Source of the DNA: Clostridia bacterium
GTDB lineage: Bacteria > Bacillota > Clostridia > Oscillospirales > Acutalibacteraceae
Reading direction: 5' to 3'
DNA length: 64,000 nt
Assembly: GCA_017416345.1 (NCBI GenBank)
Contig: JAFQCR010000001.1
Coordinates: 1 to 64,000 of the forward strand
The notes below the pieces were generated by a model. The model was not told the DNA's origin and ran no database searches. It was given only the letters and a program-made list of their open reading frames with translations. Positions 32,455 through 39,711 of this stretch are shown here, piece by piece. Made by a program: the position numbers and the translations under genes. Position 1 is the stretch's first letter. Each line of letters begins with the position of its first letter.

Positions 32455-33209
32455 TGGCAGTTGTATTTCAGAAACCTAAATCCTTGACCGATGCTCCGCT
32501 TCACTACTGTCCCGGATGCACCCACGGTATCATCCATCGCCTTGTTGCCGAGGCTATTGACGAGCTCCAAATCGAGGGCAAGACCATCGGCGTTGCTCCC
32601 GTTGGCTGTGCCGTTATGGCTTATGACTATTTTGCCTGCGATATGGTAGAGGCCGCTCACGGCCGTGCACCTGCCGTTGCAACAGGATTAAAGCGTGCAC
32701 TCCCCGAAAACATTATCTTCACCTATCAGGGAGACGGTGACTTGGCTTCCATCGGTATGGCCGAGACCGTTCACGCCGCAACCCGTAACGAGAATATCAC
32801 CGTTATCTTCGTCAACAACGCAATTTACGGTATGACCGGCGGTCAGATGGCTCCGACCTCTTTGCCCGGTCAGGTCACTCAGACCTCTCCCTACGGCCGT
32901 GACACCGCAACCGTCGGTTTCCCCATCCGTGTATCCGAAATGCTGGCTACTCTGGACGGTCCCGAGTTTATTCAGCGTGTTGCCGTCAACAATGTCAAGA
33001 ACGTAAACGCCGCCAAGAAGGCCATCAAAAAGGCTTTCCAGAACCAGATCGAGGGCAAAGGCTTCAGTCTGATCGAGGTCGTTTCTTCCTGCCCCACCAA
33101 CTGGGGTATGACTCCCAAAAAGGCTCTCGAGTGGGTCGAAGAAAAGATGATCCCTTACTATCCCTTGGGCGTTTATAAAGACAGAAGCGCAAATAAGGAG
33201 GAGAAATAA
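32454..33209 (+). CDS. vorA: 2-oxoisovalerate:ferredoxin oxidoreductase beta subunit
   Basis: This 251-residue subunit binds thiamine diphosphate and magnesium through GDGDLASIG (about residues 93-101) and NNAIYGMTGGQMAPTS. CPGCTHG near the N-terminus is typical of the family. TAATG overlaps the alpha subunit stop, and its own stop overlaps the gamma start. Confidence 0.92.
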   Translation: MAVVFQKPKSLTDAPLHYCPGCTHGIIHRLVAEAIDELQIEGKTIGVAPVGCAVMAYDYFACDMVEAAHGRAPAVATGLKRALPENIIFTYQGDGDLASIGMAETVHAATRNENITVIFVNNAIYGMTGGQMAPTSLPGQVTQTSPYGRDTATVGFPIRVSEMLATLDGPEFIQRVAVNNVKNVNAAKKAIKKAFQNQIEGKGFSLIEVVSSCPTNWGMTPKKALEWVEEKMIPYYPLGVYKDRSANKEEK

Positions 33210-33748
33210 TGGCTACTACACAGATCCTTATAGCAGGCTTTGGTGGACAGGGTGTTCTGTTCACCGGCAAGTGTATCGCATACAAGGGCCTTGACGAGGG
33301 AAAACAGCTCAGCTGGTTGCCTTCCTACGGTCCCGAAATGCGTGGCGGTACCGCCAACTGCAGTGTCATCATCAGCGACACTCCCGTCGGCTCGCCCATC
33401 GTTTCGACCCCCGACGTTCTCACCGCTATGAACCTTCCTTCCTTGGATAAGTACGAGGATGCAACCGTTAAGGGCGGTAAGATATTTGTAGATTCTACAT
33501 TGATCGACCGCAAGGTCAAGCGTACCGATGTTGACGCTTACTATATCCCCGCAACCAAACTGGCTAACGATGCAGGCTTCCCCAATCTTGCCAATATGAT
33601 AATGATGGGCAAGATGATAAAAGAGGCCAAGATGGTTTCGATGGACGGTATGAAAGAGGCTTTAAGCCACGTTATTTCGGCAAAACGTGCCGAAATGCTT
33701 GAGATCAACCTCAAGGCTATCGAGATCGGCTACAACTACGAAGGCTGA
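33209..33748 (+). CDS. vorC: 2-oxoisovalerate:ferredoxin oxidoreductase gamma subunit
   Basis: The 179-residue protein has the gamma-domain signature IAGFGGQGVLFTGKC and SWLPSYGPEMRGGTANC, which bind CoA. It overlaps the beta gene by one base and ends the Val T-box operon. With delta, alpha and beta this gives a complete four-subunit VOR-type complex. Confidence 0.92.
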   Translation: MATTQILIAGFGGQGVLFTGKCIAYKGLDEGKQLSWLPSYGPEMRGGTANCSVIISDTPVGSPIVSTPDVLTAMNLPSLDKYEDATVKGGKIFVDSTLIDRKVKRTDVDAYYIPATKLANDAGFPNLANMIMMGKMIKEAKMVSMDGMKEALSHVISAKRAEMLEINLKAIEIGYNYEG

Positions 33749-33761
33749 TTGCTTTAGATCA

Positions 33762-33796
33762 AGATCCGCTGACAAACGTCAGCGGATCTTTTTTTG
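33762..33796 (+). terminator. Terminator of the Val T-box operon
   Basis: AGATCCGCTGAC pairs perfectly with GTCAGCGGATCT around AAAC, followed by TTTTTTT. Confidence 0.92.
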
Positions 33797-33885
33797 TCTA
33801 ATGTCCCTTTTTACGGACAGTAAACCTTGTATAATTAGGTTGTGGAAAGAAAAAACACACTATTATTTTTTCTTTTGCTTTTTAG

Positions 33886-33915
33886 TTGAAATATGAGTAT
33901 TGGCTGTGTTATAAT
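33886..33915 (+). promoter_or_regulatory. Retron promoter
   Basis: TTGAAA (33886-33891) and TATAAT (33910-33915), 18 bases apart, with extended TGT. The predicted start is a few bases before the retron a1 sequence. Confidence 0.7.
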
Positions 33916-33926
33916 AACCAACACTT

Positions 33927-34141
33927 AACCGTTTCCCTGCGGCAGCGTACATCTTGAAGTTTCTTTAAGAGGGGCGGCGAGTCGCCGTCTTGTGTTTTTA
34001 CCCGAGCTTCTGCAAACGTTATTGCTTCGCAATCACGTTTGCAGCCCGCCTGATAACGTTACATCGAACTGATGGTCACTTCGTGACCAAAAGGTTCGCC
34101 TTCTCTTTTATCAGGTCATTTTGTGCCGCAGGGTAACGGTT
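33927..34141 (+). ncRNA. Retron msr-msd RNA
   Basis: The ends form the a1/a2 duplex: AACCGTTTCCCTGCGGCA (33927-33944) and TGCCGCAGGGTAACGGTT (34124-34141) pair with one mismatch. A candidate branching guanosine lies in CAGC just after a1. The msr part has two small hairpins (TCTTGAAG/CTTTAAGA and CGGCG/CGCCG, 33952-33989). The msd part has a long hairpin CTGCAAACGT/ACGTTTGCAG with inner ATTGC/GCAAT (34010-34044) and a second stem CCTGATAA/TTATCAGG (34049-34115) enclosing CGAAC/GTTCG and TGGTCAC/GTGACCA. Total about 215 nt, 34 bases before the reverse transcriptase. Confidence 0.9.
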
Positions 34142-34175
34142 TTGTTATCTTTGTATTTAGAAAGGGGAATGTATT

Positions 34176-35261
34176 GTGATCGTCAAAAACGGTGCTGTGG
34201 AATTTTCCGATGTCGATATGCGCTTTGTTGAAAAATTCGGCATTTTCAAAGCTACCGAAATGGTGCTGGATTTTCATAATCTGAACAAGACCCCCTTTAT
34301 CTATGATACGCATCAGCTTGCTTCCTTTCTTGGCTACGGAAGAAGATTGATGTTTTTGGTCACCAAGGACCCCGAGTCACATTATTTTCCGACCGAAATT
34401 CCTAAAAGAGACGGTACGGCACGCAAGCTGCTGATTCCTGACACTCTGATAATGTCTATGCAAAGACATATTCTTGATGGAATTTTGAAACATTTAAAGC
34501 CTTCGAGGTATGCCACGGCATATGCGCCCAAAACCAACATCAAGCAGAACGCACAGCCGCATATTGGCAAAAAATATATATTAAAGACCGATATTTCCGA
34601 CTTTTTTGGCAGTATCCGGTTTGAGCAGGTGTATTCAGCGGCCTTCAATACCCGGCTTTTTCCCAAGCAGATAGGCGTTATGCTGACCGAGCTGTGCTGT
34701 TACAACGGTTACCTGCCTCAAGGCGCACCGACTTCGCCTGCGCTTTCCAACCTTGTGATGAAAAATTTTGACAATAACATAGGGTACTGGTGCGAAAAGC
34801 ACGGTATTTCTTATACCCGCTATTGCGACGATATGACATTTTCATCCGATAAACCACTTTATAACGTTCTGCAAAAGCTTACAAAGATGCTTGACGAAAT
34901 GGGCTTTGAGCTAAATGCAAAAAAGACAAAATTTGTCACATCATCCTCACGTCAGAGTGTTACCGGTCTCACCGTCAATGAGCGACTTTCGGTATCAAGG
35001 GATTATAAAAGGAATTTAAGGCAGGAGCTTTATTACGGCTTTAGATTCGGTTTTGAGGGAGCCGTCAGTCGCACAAAGCATCCCGAGTTTTTTGATGATA
35101 ACAACCATTTTATGCACGAAAGCTACTACAATAGTTTGCTTGGCAGAGTCAGATATATTTTGAGTATTGAGCCTAATAATACCGAATTTTCAGAGGCTCT
35201 TGATCGGCTTAAACAGTATGATATGTATCAATACAGAAAATTACCGAGAATAGTTTATTGA
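34176..35261 (+). CDS. Retron reverse transcriptase
   Basis: The 361-residue enzyme copies part of the adjacent RNA into a branched DNA-RNA hybrid. Visible motifs: ILKTDISDFFGSI (motif A), LPQGAPTSPALSNLV (the retron NAxxH/QGxxTSP region), YTRYCDDMTFS (YxDD catalytic box) and SVTGLTVNE (the VTG motif bound to the retron hairpin). No maturase or endonuclease domain is present. The start is GTG with AAAGGGG eight bases upstream. No effector gene adjoins: the next gene downstream, after a terminator, is metabolic. Confidence 0.93.
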   Translation: MIVKNGAVEFSDVDMRFVEKFGIFKATEMVLDFHNLNKTPFIYDTHQLASFLGYGRRLMFLVTKDPESHYFPTEIPKRDGTARKLLIPDTLIMSMQRHILDGILKHLKPSRYATAYAPKTNIKQNAQPHIGKKYILKTDISDFFGSIRFEQVYSAAFNTRLFPKQIGVMLTELCCYNGYLPQGAPTSPALSNLVMKNFDNNIGYWCEKHGISYTRYCDDMTFSSDKPLYNVLQKLTKMLDEMGFELNAKKTKFVTSSSRQSVTGLTVNERLSVSRDYKRNLRQELYYGFRFGFEGAVSRTKHPEFFDDNNHFMHESYYNSLLGRVRYILSIEPNNTEFSEALDRLKQYDMYQYRKLPRIVY

Positions 35262-35270
35262 TATTTTTCA

Positions 35271-35304
35271 CCCGACGGTGTTACTGCTGTCGGGCGTTTT
35301 TTTG
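35271..35304 (+). terminator. Terminator after the retron
   Basis: CCCGACGG pairs with CTGTCGGG around an 8-base loop, followed by CGTTTTTTTG. Confidence 0.85.
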
Positions 35305-35452
35305 TTTTACGCACCTTTCAATTTTATTTGTGATTAAAATATATATAATTTAATTGTTTTCCTCACAAAATCATTGTATTTACCATTTATTTTTTATTGC
35401 ACTTGTGTTATTATGGTCTTGAAATAAAACCACCGATGAAAGGATAAATATT

Positions 35453-37369
35453 ATGAAGATCAAAGCAGTTTCAGTTCCCCTTATCACAGTCGACCCGTTT
35501 TTCAGCGTTTGGTCACCTGCCGACAAGCTGACCGACGCTCATACCTGCCATTGGACCGGCCGCATCAATGCAATGATAGGTATGGTAAAGGTTGACGGTA
35601 AGAATTTCCGCTTCCTTGGCCGCAATGTGCCGCAGACTCATTCCGCTTATGTCCATGAGCCCGAGGCTTTGCCGCAGACCGACCTTGATATAACCCCAAC
35701 CGCAAGCATCTACACCTTTGAAAACGACCTTTTGAAGCTGACGGTTACCTTCCGCACTCCGCTTTTGATGAACGACCTTGTGCTGATGTCAAGACCCGTT
35801 TCTTATATGGAGTACAAGGCCGAGCTTAAGGGTGACTATGATTTTTCGCTTTATTTTGATGTTGACACCCAGATTTGCGGTGATTGGGAGGCTGATAAGA
35901 TCACCTTCGGCAAGACCGAAAACTCGCTTTGGGTCGGAAAATCCGAGCAAAAGCCCTTGCATTGCAGCGGTGACGACTGCCGCATCGATTGGGGCTATTT
36001 CCACTTGGCAGATAAATGTGCCTTTGTTTCGGACCGACGAGGCAGATATAATTTTCTTAAAGGTTTGGATATCGCAAAGTTTGAGGATTTCAGCCGAAAC
36101 GACTATACCCAGTGCGCTCACAGAACGCTTGCCGTTATCAAAAAGGAGCTTAAGGGTGTTATCACATTGGCTTATGACGATGTAAAGTCTATTCAGTATT
36201 TTGGTGAGGACCTCGATCCTTACTACAAGAAACAGTACGCAAGCTTTGACGAGATGTTGGCTGCCGCTATTGCCGACTATGAGGACGTGAAGGAAAAGTG
36301 CGAGATCTTTGACCTTGCTTTGACCGAGAAGATGCTTTCTGTCGGTAAGGATTATGCCGCAATCGGATGCCTTGCATACCGTCAGGCCATCGCCGCACAC
36401 AAGCTGGTAGACACTCCCGACGGAATCGCCTTCCTTTCAAAGGAAAACTTCTCCAACGGCTGTATCGGCACCTTGGACGTTACATATCCTTCGATCCCGT
36501 TGTTCCTGCTCTTTAACCCCGAGCTGGTCAAGGGTATGCTCCGTCCGCTTGCACGCTTTGCAAGAAGTGATGCCTGGGAGTATGATTTTGCACCGCACGA
36601 TGTCGGTCAGTATCCGCTTTGCAACGGTCAGGTTTACGGTCTTAAAGATGGCAAGCAGCGTCTTGAAAAGCAGATGCCGGTTGAAGAATGTGCCAACTTT
36701 ATCCTTTGCGTTGCCGCCATTTGCGTGGCTGAAAACAGCCTTGATTTTGCTAATGAGTATGCCGACCTTATGAAGAAATGGGCCGACTATCTCACCGAAT
36801 ACGGCTACGATCCTGAGAATCAGCTCTGCACCGACGACTTTGCTGGTCACCTTGCACACAACTGCAACCTGAGCGTTAAGGCCATCGTTGCTTTGGGCGC
36901 ATATTCCCGTCTTTCGGGCGATAAGGCTTATTTTGAAAAGGCCAAGGAAATGGCCGACCGTTGGATGAATGACGCCAAGAGCGAGACCTCGACCCGACTT
37001 GTTTTCGATAACGAGGACGGCTGGAGTATGAAGTACAATATGGTTTGGGACAGAATTTTCGGTCTCGGTCTTTTCTCCAAGGAAATTTACGAGAACGAGA
37101 TCAAGGAGTATACTGCACAGATGAACAAGTACGGTGTGCCGCTTGACAGCCGTTCGACCTATACCAAGCTTGACTGGATGGCATGGACCACCGTGCTGAC
37201 CGATGACAGAAAGTATCGTGACGAAGTCTACGCATCCATCCGCAGAATGATCGAGGAGACCCCCGACCGTGTGCCGATCACCGACTGGTACTTCACCGAT
37301 ACCTCACGTCAGCGTGGCTTCCAGAACCGTTCGGTGCTGGGCGGCTTCTTCATCAATCTGATGGTATAA
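35453..37369 (+). CDS. Glutaminase A-like protein (DUF4965/DUF1793)
   Basis: The 638-residue protein resembles the DUF5127-DUF4965-DUF1793 family, named from fungal glutaminase GtaA; it has an N-terminal beta domain (VPLITVDPFFSVWSPADKLTD) and an alpha-toroid C-terminal domain (APHDVGQYPLCNG, FAGHLAHNCNLSVKAIVALGAY, LDWMAWTTVLTDD). No signal peptide is visible, so it is probably cytoplasmic, unlike many homologues. The true substrate is uncertain; many members act on glycans or amides. Single gene; GAAAGGA precedes the ATG. Confidence 0.85.
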   Translation: MKIKAVSVPLITVDPFFSVWSPADKLTDAHTCHWTGRINAMIGMVKVDGKNFRFLGRNVPQTHSAYVHEPEALPQTDLDITPTASIYTFENDLLKLTVTFRTPLLMNDLVLMSRPVSYMEYKAELKGDYDFSLYFDVDTQICGDWEADKITFGKTENSLWVGKSEQKPLHCSGDDCRIDWGYFHLADKCAFVSDRRGRYNFLKGLDIAKFEDFSRNDYTQCAHRTLAVIKKELKGVITLAYDDVKSIQYFGEDLDPYYKKQYASFDEMLAAAIADYEDVKEKCEIFDLALTEKMLSVGKDYAAIGCLAYRQAIAAHKLVDTPDGIAFLSKENFSNGCIGTLDVTYPSIPLFLLFNPELVKGMLRPLARFARSDAWEYDFAPHDVGQYPLCNGQVYGLKDGKQRLEKQMPVEECANFILCVAAICVAENSLDFANEYADLMKKWADYLTEYGYDPENQLCTDDFAGHLAHNCNLSVKAIVALGAYSRLSGDKAYFEKAKEMADRWMNDAKSETSTRLVFDNEDGWSMKYNMVWDRIFGLGLFSKEIYENEIKEYTAQMNKYGVPLDSRSTYTKLDWMAWTTVLTDDRKYRDEVYASIRRMIEETPDRVPITDWYFTDTSRQRGFQNRSVLGGFFINLMV

Positions 37370-37387
37370 TATAATAATAGATTATTA

Positions 37388-37570
37388 AAAAGGCTCCCTT
37401 GTGTAAAGGGCGACGCCCCATAAAATGGGGAGATGTCCGCAGGACAGAGGGGACCGCCGCCGTAAGCGGCTGTCGGCGAAGCCGACTGAGGGATTGTAAG
37501 GGAGAGACTACCCTTAAGTCACCTGACGGTGACAGCTCCCCTTGAAACATCAAGGGGAGCCTTTTTGCTT
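37388..37570. repeat. Composite GGCTCCC repeat element with palindromic ends
   Basis: It begins AGGCTCCCTTGTGTAAAGGG and ends with a hairpin CTCCCCTTG/CAAGGGGAG followed by CCTTTTT (37535-37566). Inside are GTCGGCGAAGCCGAC and CACCTGACGGTGACAG segments. The right hairpin would act as a terminator for the upstream gene. Non-coding. Confidence 0.75.
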
Positions 37571-37642
37571 TTGCTCTCAATTTTGAATAAATCAAAAATT
37601 TCTGCACAAAATAATCCCAACAAATATTTTGGAGGGATCATA

Positions 37643-37825
37643 ATGGCACTGACAAGCAAAGAGCTTTCTTTCATCGAGGATATGATGGGTCTTGAGCAGG
37701 TGATGGTCGCAAAGTATAAGGCGGCAGAAGCGCAAACGCAGGATGCGGTCTTGCGTGAGAAAATGAAAAACGCCGCCGACCGTCATCAGCAGCATTTTGA
37801 CAAACTTATGGGACATTTGAATTGA
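37643..37825 (+). CDS. Spore coat protein CotF-like, short
   Basis: The 60-residue helical protein (LTSKELSFIEDMMGLEQVMVAKYKAAEAQTQ...HQQHFDKLMGHLN) matches the small CotF/ferritin-like coat proteins of clostridia. The ATG at 37643 follows GGAGGG. It pairs with the next gene, ten bases downstream. Confidence 0.8.
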   Translation: MALTSKELSFIEDMMGLEQVMVAKYKAAEAQTQDAVLREKMKNAADRHQQHFDKLMGHLN

Positions 37826-37835
37826 GGTGTGATCT

Positions 37836-38087
37836 ATGCAGGAAAAGGATATAATGACCGATTTTTTGACCGTTGAAAAGACATTGGCTTGCAACTATTC
37901 GACCTTTGCCAATGAGTGCGCAACCGAGGGTGTTCGCACCGACGTTATGGCTTTGATGAACGACCAGCACAAGCTGCAGGCCGAGGTTTTTGACCTTATG
38001 GCATCAAAGGGCTGGTACCCCACCGAGCCTGCCGAACAGGGTAAGATCGACAAAGCAAAGCAGAAATTCTCGTCACAGAGCAACTAA
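37836..38087 (+). CDS. Spore coat protein CotF family
   Basis: An 83-residue helical protein: MTDFLTVEKTLACNYSTFANEC, VMALMNDQHKLQAEVFDLMASKGWYP. The KGWYP end is typical of CotF-like coat proteins. GAGGTG precedes the ATG. Its presence suggests the organism forms spores. Confidence 0.85.
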   Translation: MQEKDIMTDFLTVEKTLACNYSTFANECATEGVRTDVMALMNDQHKLQAEVFDLMASKGWYPTEPAEQGKIDKAKQKFSSQSN

Positions 38088-38090
38088 AAA

Positions 38091-38130
38091 ACAAAGCCGA
38101 CAGACCGTTATAGTCTGTCGGCTTTGTTGT
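38091..38130 (+). terminator. Terminator after the coat protein genes
   Basis: ACAAAGCCGACAGAC pairs perfectly with GTCTGTCGGCTTTGT around CGTTATA. Confidence 0.88.
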
Positions 38131-38140
38131 CTGATTGTAT

Positions 38141-38192
38141 TAGCCTTCCCCTTGAGGGGAAGGTGGCACGGCATAGCCGTGACGGATGAGGT
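38141..38192. repeat. Short palindromic repeat (CCTTCCCC family)
   Basis: CCTTCCCC and GGGGAAGG form a hairpin (38142-38161), followed by GGCACGGCATAGCCGTG, a second hairpin, and CGGATGAGG. Located between convergent genes. Confidence 0.65.
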
Positions 38193-38200
38193 GTCGTTGC

Positions 38201-39187
38201 TTACAGCAGATTTGCTCTTAATTCCTCGGGGGAGAGAGCGCTCAAATATGACGGTGCAATGTCAAACATGGTCTTGCAGCCTGCCATACCTTCCTTGTGC
38301 ATACGGTATGCGGCACGTGCTACCGCCACAATTACGCTCGAGGTAAACTCGGGGTTGGAGTCAAGCTTCAAGCTGTACTCGATAATATGCGAGTTTTCTC
38401 TGTTCCAGCCGGTCTTGCCTGCACGGATGACAAATCCGCCGTGGGGGATGCCCTTGTGGTCACGGTCAAGCTCCTCTTGGGTGATGAAATGCACCGTGGT
38501 ATTGTAGTCGGCAAAATAGTTGGGCATTGTCTTGATTTCCTGCTCGATTTTAGCCTTGTCGGCACCGTCGTCGGCCACAACAAAGCACTCTCTTTCGTGC
38601 TTTTCACGGGTCGAAAGCTCGGGGTTAGAGCCCGAACGTACGGCTTTTAAAGCGGCATCAACGGGGATGGTGTACTGCCTTGCATCCTTGACCCCATCAA
38701 TTCTGCGGATGGCATCGGAGTGACCCTGGCTTACGCCCTTGCCCCAGAAGGTGTAGTCCTTGCCGTCGGGCAGAACAGCCGAAGCATACAGACGGTTCAA
38801 AGAGAACATACCGGGATCCCAGCCCGAAGAAATAACGGCGATGTGGCCGCTTTCCTTGGCGGTCTTATCAACGTTTTCAAAATGCTCGGGGATCTTGGCG
38901 TGGGTATCAAAGCTGTCAACAACGTTGAAATACTTGGCGTATTCGGGGGTCTGCGTGGGCAGGTCGGTCGCACTGCCGCCGCAAAGCACCAGCACGTCAA
39001 TTCTTTCCTTAAAATTCAGAACCTCGTCAACGTGATAAACGCCGACACCCTCGGTCAGGATCTTGACCGTTTTGGGGTCACGTCTTGAAAATACGGCGAC
39101 CAACTCAAGATCGGGATTTTGCTTGATGGCGCATTCAATTCCACGACCAAGATTGCCGTAACCCATAATACCTATTTTTATACTCAT
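38201..39187 (-). CDS. ddh: meso-Diaminopimelate D-dehydrogenase
   Basis: The 328-residue NADPH enzyme makes meso-diaminopimelate from tetrahydrodipicolinate in one step, feeding lysine and peptidoglycan synthesis. It starts with the nucleotide-binding GIMGYGNLGRG, then VFSRRDP, CGGSATDLP, SFDTHAKIP, SSGWDPGMFSLNR and FWGKGVSQGHSDAIRRI, all characteristic of Ddh. Length matches the family. Single minus-strand gene with its own promoter. Confidence 0.95.
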   Translation of the reverse strand: MSIKIGIMGYGNLGRGIECAIKQNPDLELVAVFSRRDPKTVKILTEGVGVYHVDEVLNFKERIDVLVLCGGSATDLPTQTPEYAKYFNVVDSFDTHAKIPEHFENVDKTAKESGHIAVISSGWDPGMFSLNRLYASAVLPDGKDYTFWGKGVSQGHSDAIRRIDGVKDARQYTIPVDAALKAVRSGSNPELSTREKHERECFVVADDGADKAKIEQEIKTMPNYFADYNTTVHFITQEELDRDHKGIPHGGFVIRAGKTGWNRENSHIIEYSLKLDSNPEFTSSVIVAVARAAYRMHKEGMAGCKTMFDIAPSYLSALSPEELRANLL

Positions 39188-39247
39188 TAAAACCGTCTCC
39201 TTTGACAGTAGGATATACCATATATAAAACTAAAAATATGATAATGT

Positions 39248-39276
39248 ATTATACCAAAACAGTTGGTTACAGTCAA
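39248..39276 (-). promoter_or_regulatory. Promoter of ddh
   Basis: On the minus strand TTGACT (39271-39276) and TATAAT (39248-39253), 17 bases apart, with extended TGG. Confidence 0.8.
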
Positions 39277-39312
39277 TATTTTTGAAAAAATTTTTGATGT
39301 TATATGTTATAT

Positions 39313-39540
39313 ATCGTAGCGGCTTTCCTGTTCGCCTGCAAACAGCCGAGGACGTCTGTCTCTACATTGGAGGCCATGGATCGATTGTAGGGACCGGCGT
39401 CCCCGACGGTCCGTAAAGCCGACTTACGGCGGACCGTCCGGGAGGTCGGTCCCTACATAGTGTCTGTAGGCCTAATTGTAGGGAACGGATTTATCCGTTC
39501 CGCAAAGCCGTCTTGTGGCGGGCGAACACATAGGTTCACC
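39313..39540. repeat. Cluster of GTAGGG-family repeats
   Basis: Three degraded to well-kept units: about 39313-39355, 39386-39458 (GTAGGGACCGGCGTCCCCGA on the left, GGAGGTCGGTCCCTAC on the right, an inverted pair) and 39479-39536 (TTGTAGGGAACGGATTTATC ... GGTTCACCACTAC). Non-coding. Confidence 0.8.
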
Positions 39541-39559
39541 ACTACATTTGGTATTGATA

Positions 39560-39634
39560 TATTGTTTTGCAATTCGATATGTTTGGCGGTGCCAAACTCG
39601 AAATGCGCTGTTGCGCTCGATATGTGCTTTGCAC
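39560..39634. repeat. Short hairpin array
   Basis: TTTGGC/GCCAAA (39582-39596), GCGC/GCGC (39605-39616) and GTGC/GCAC (39624-39634) are separated by TCGATAT(G). Same style as the arrays at 25031 and 47373. Confidence 0.65.
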
Positions 39635-39644
39635 GACAAAAGAA

Positions 39645-39674
39645 ACCCCTCTGTTTCGTTTGAAACAAAGGGGT
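39645..39674 (-). terminator. Terminator of glnN
   Basis: On the minus strand ACCCCTTTGTTTC pairs with GAAACAGAGGGGT around AAAC, followed by TTCTTTTG. Confidence 0.8.
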
Positions 39675-39711
39675 GGTTTTGTATATATGATGTGCTTTGG
39701 GCTTGCTGTTA

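Noticed and set aside
34176..35261. Group II intron or diversity-generating retroelement reverse transcriptase
   Set aside because: There is no intron domain V-like RNA or maturase domain, no template/variable repeat pair, and the upstream a1/a2 duplex and VTG motif fit a retron. The four-helix bundle gene at 47590 is too far to be a DGR Avd partner.
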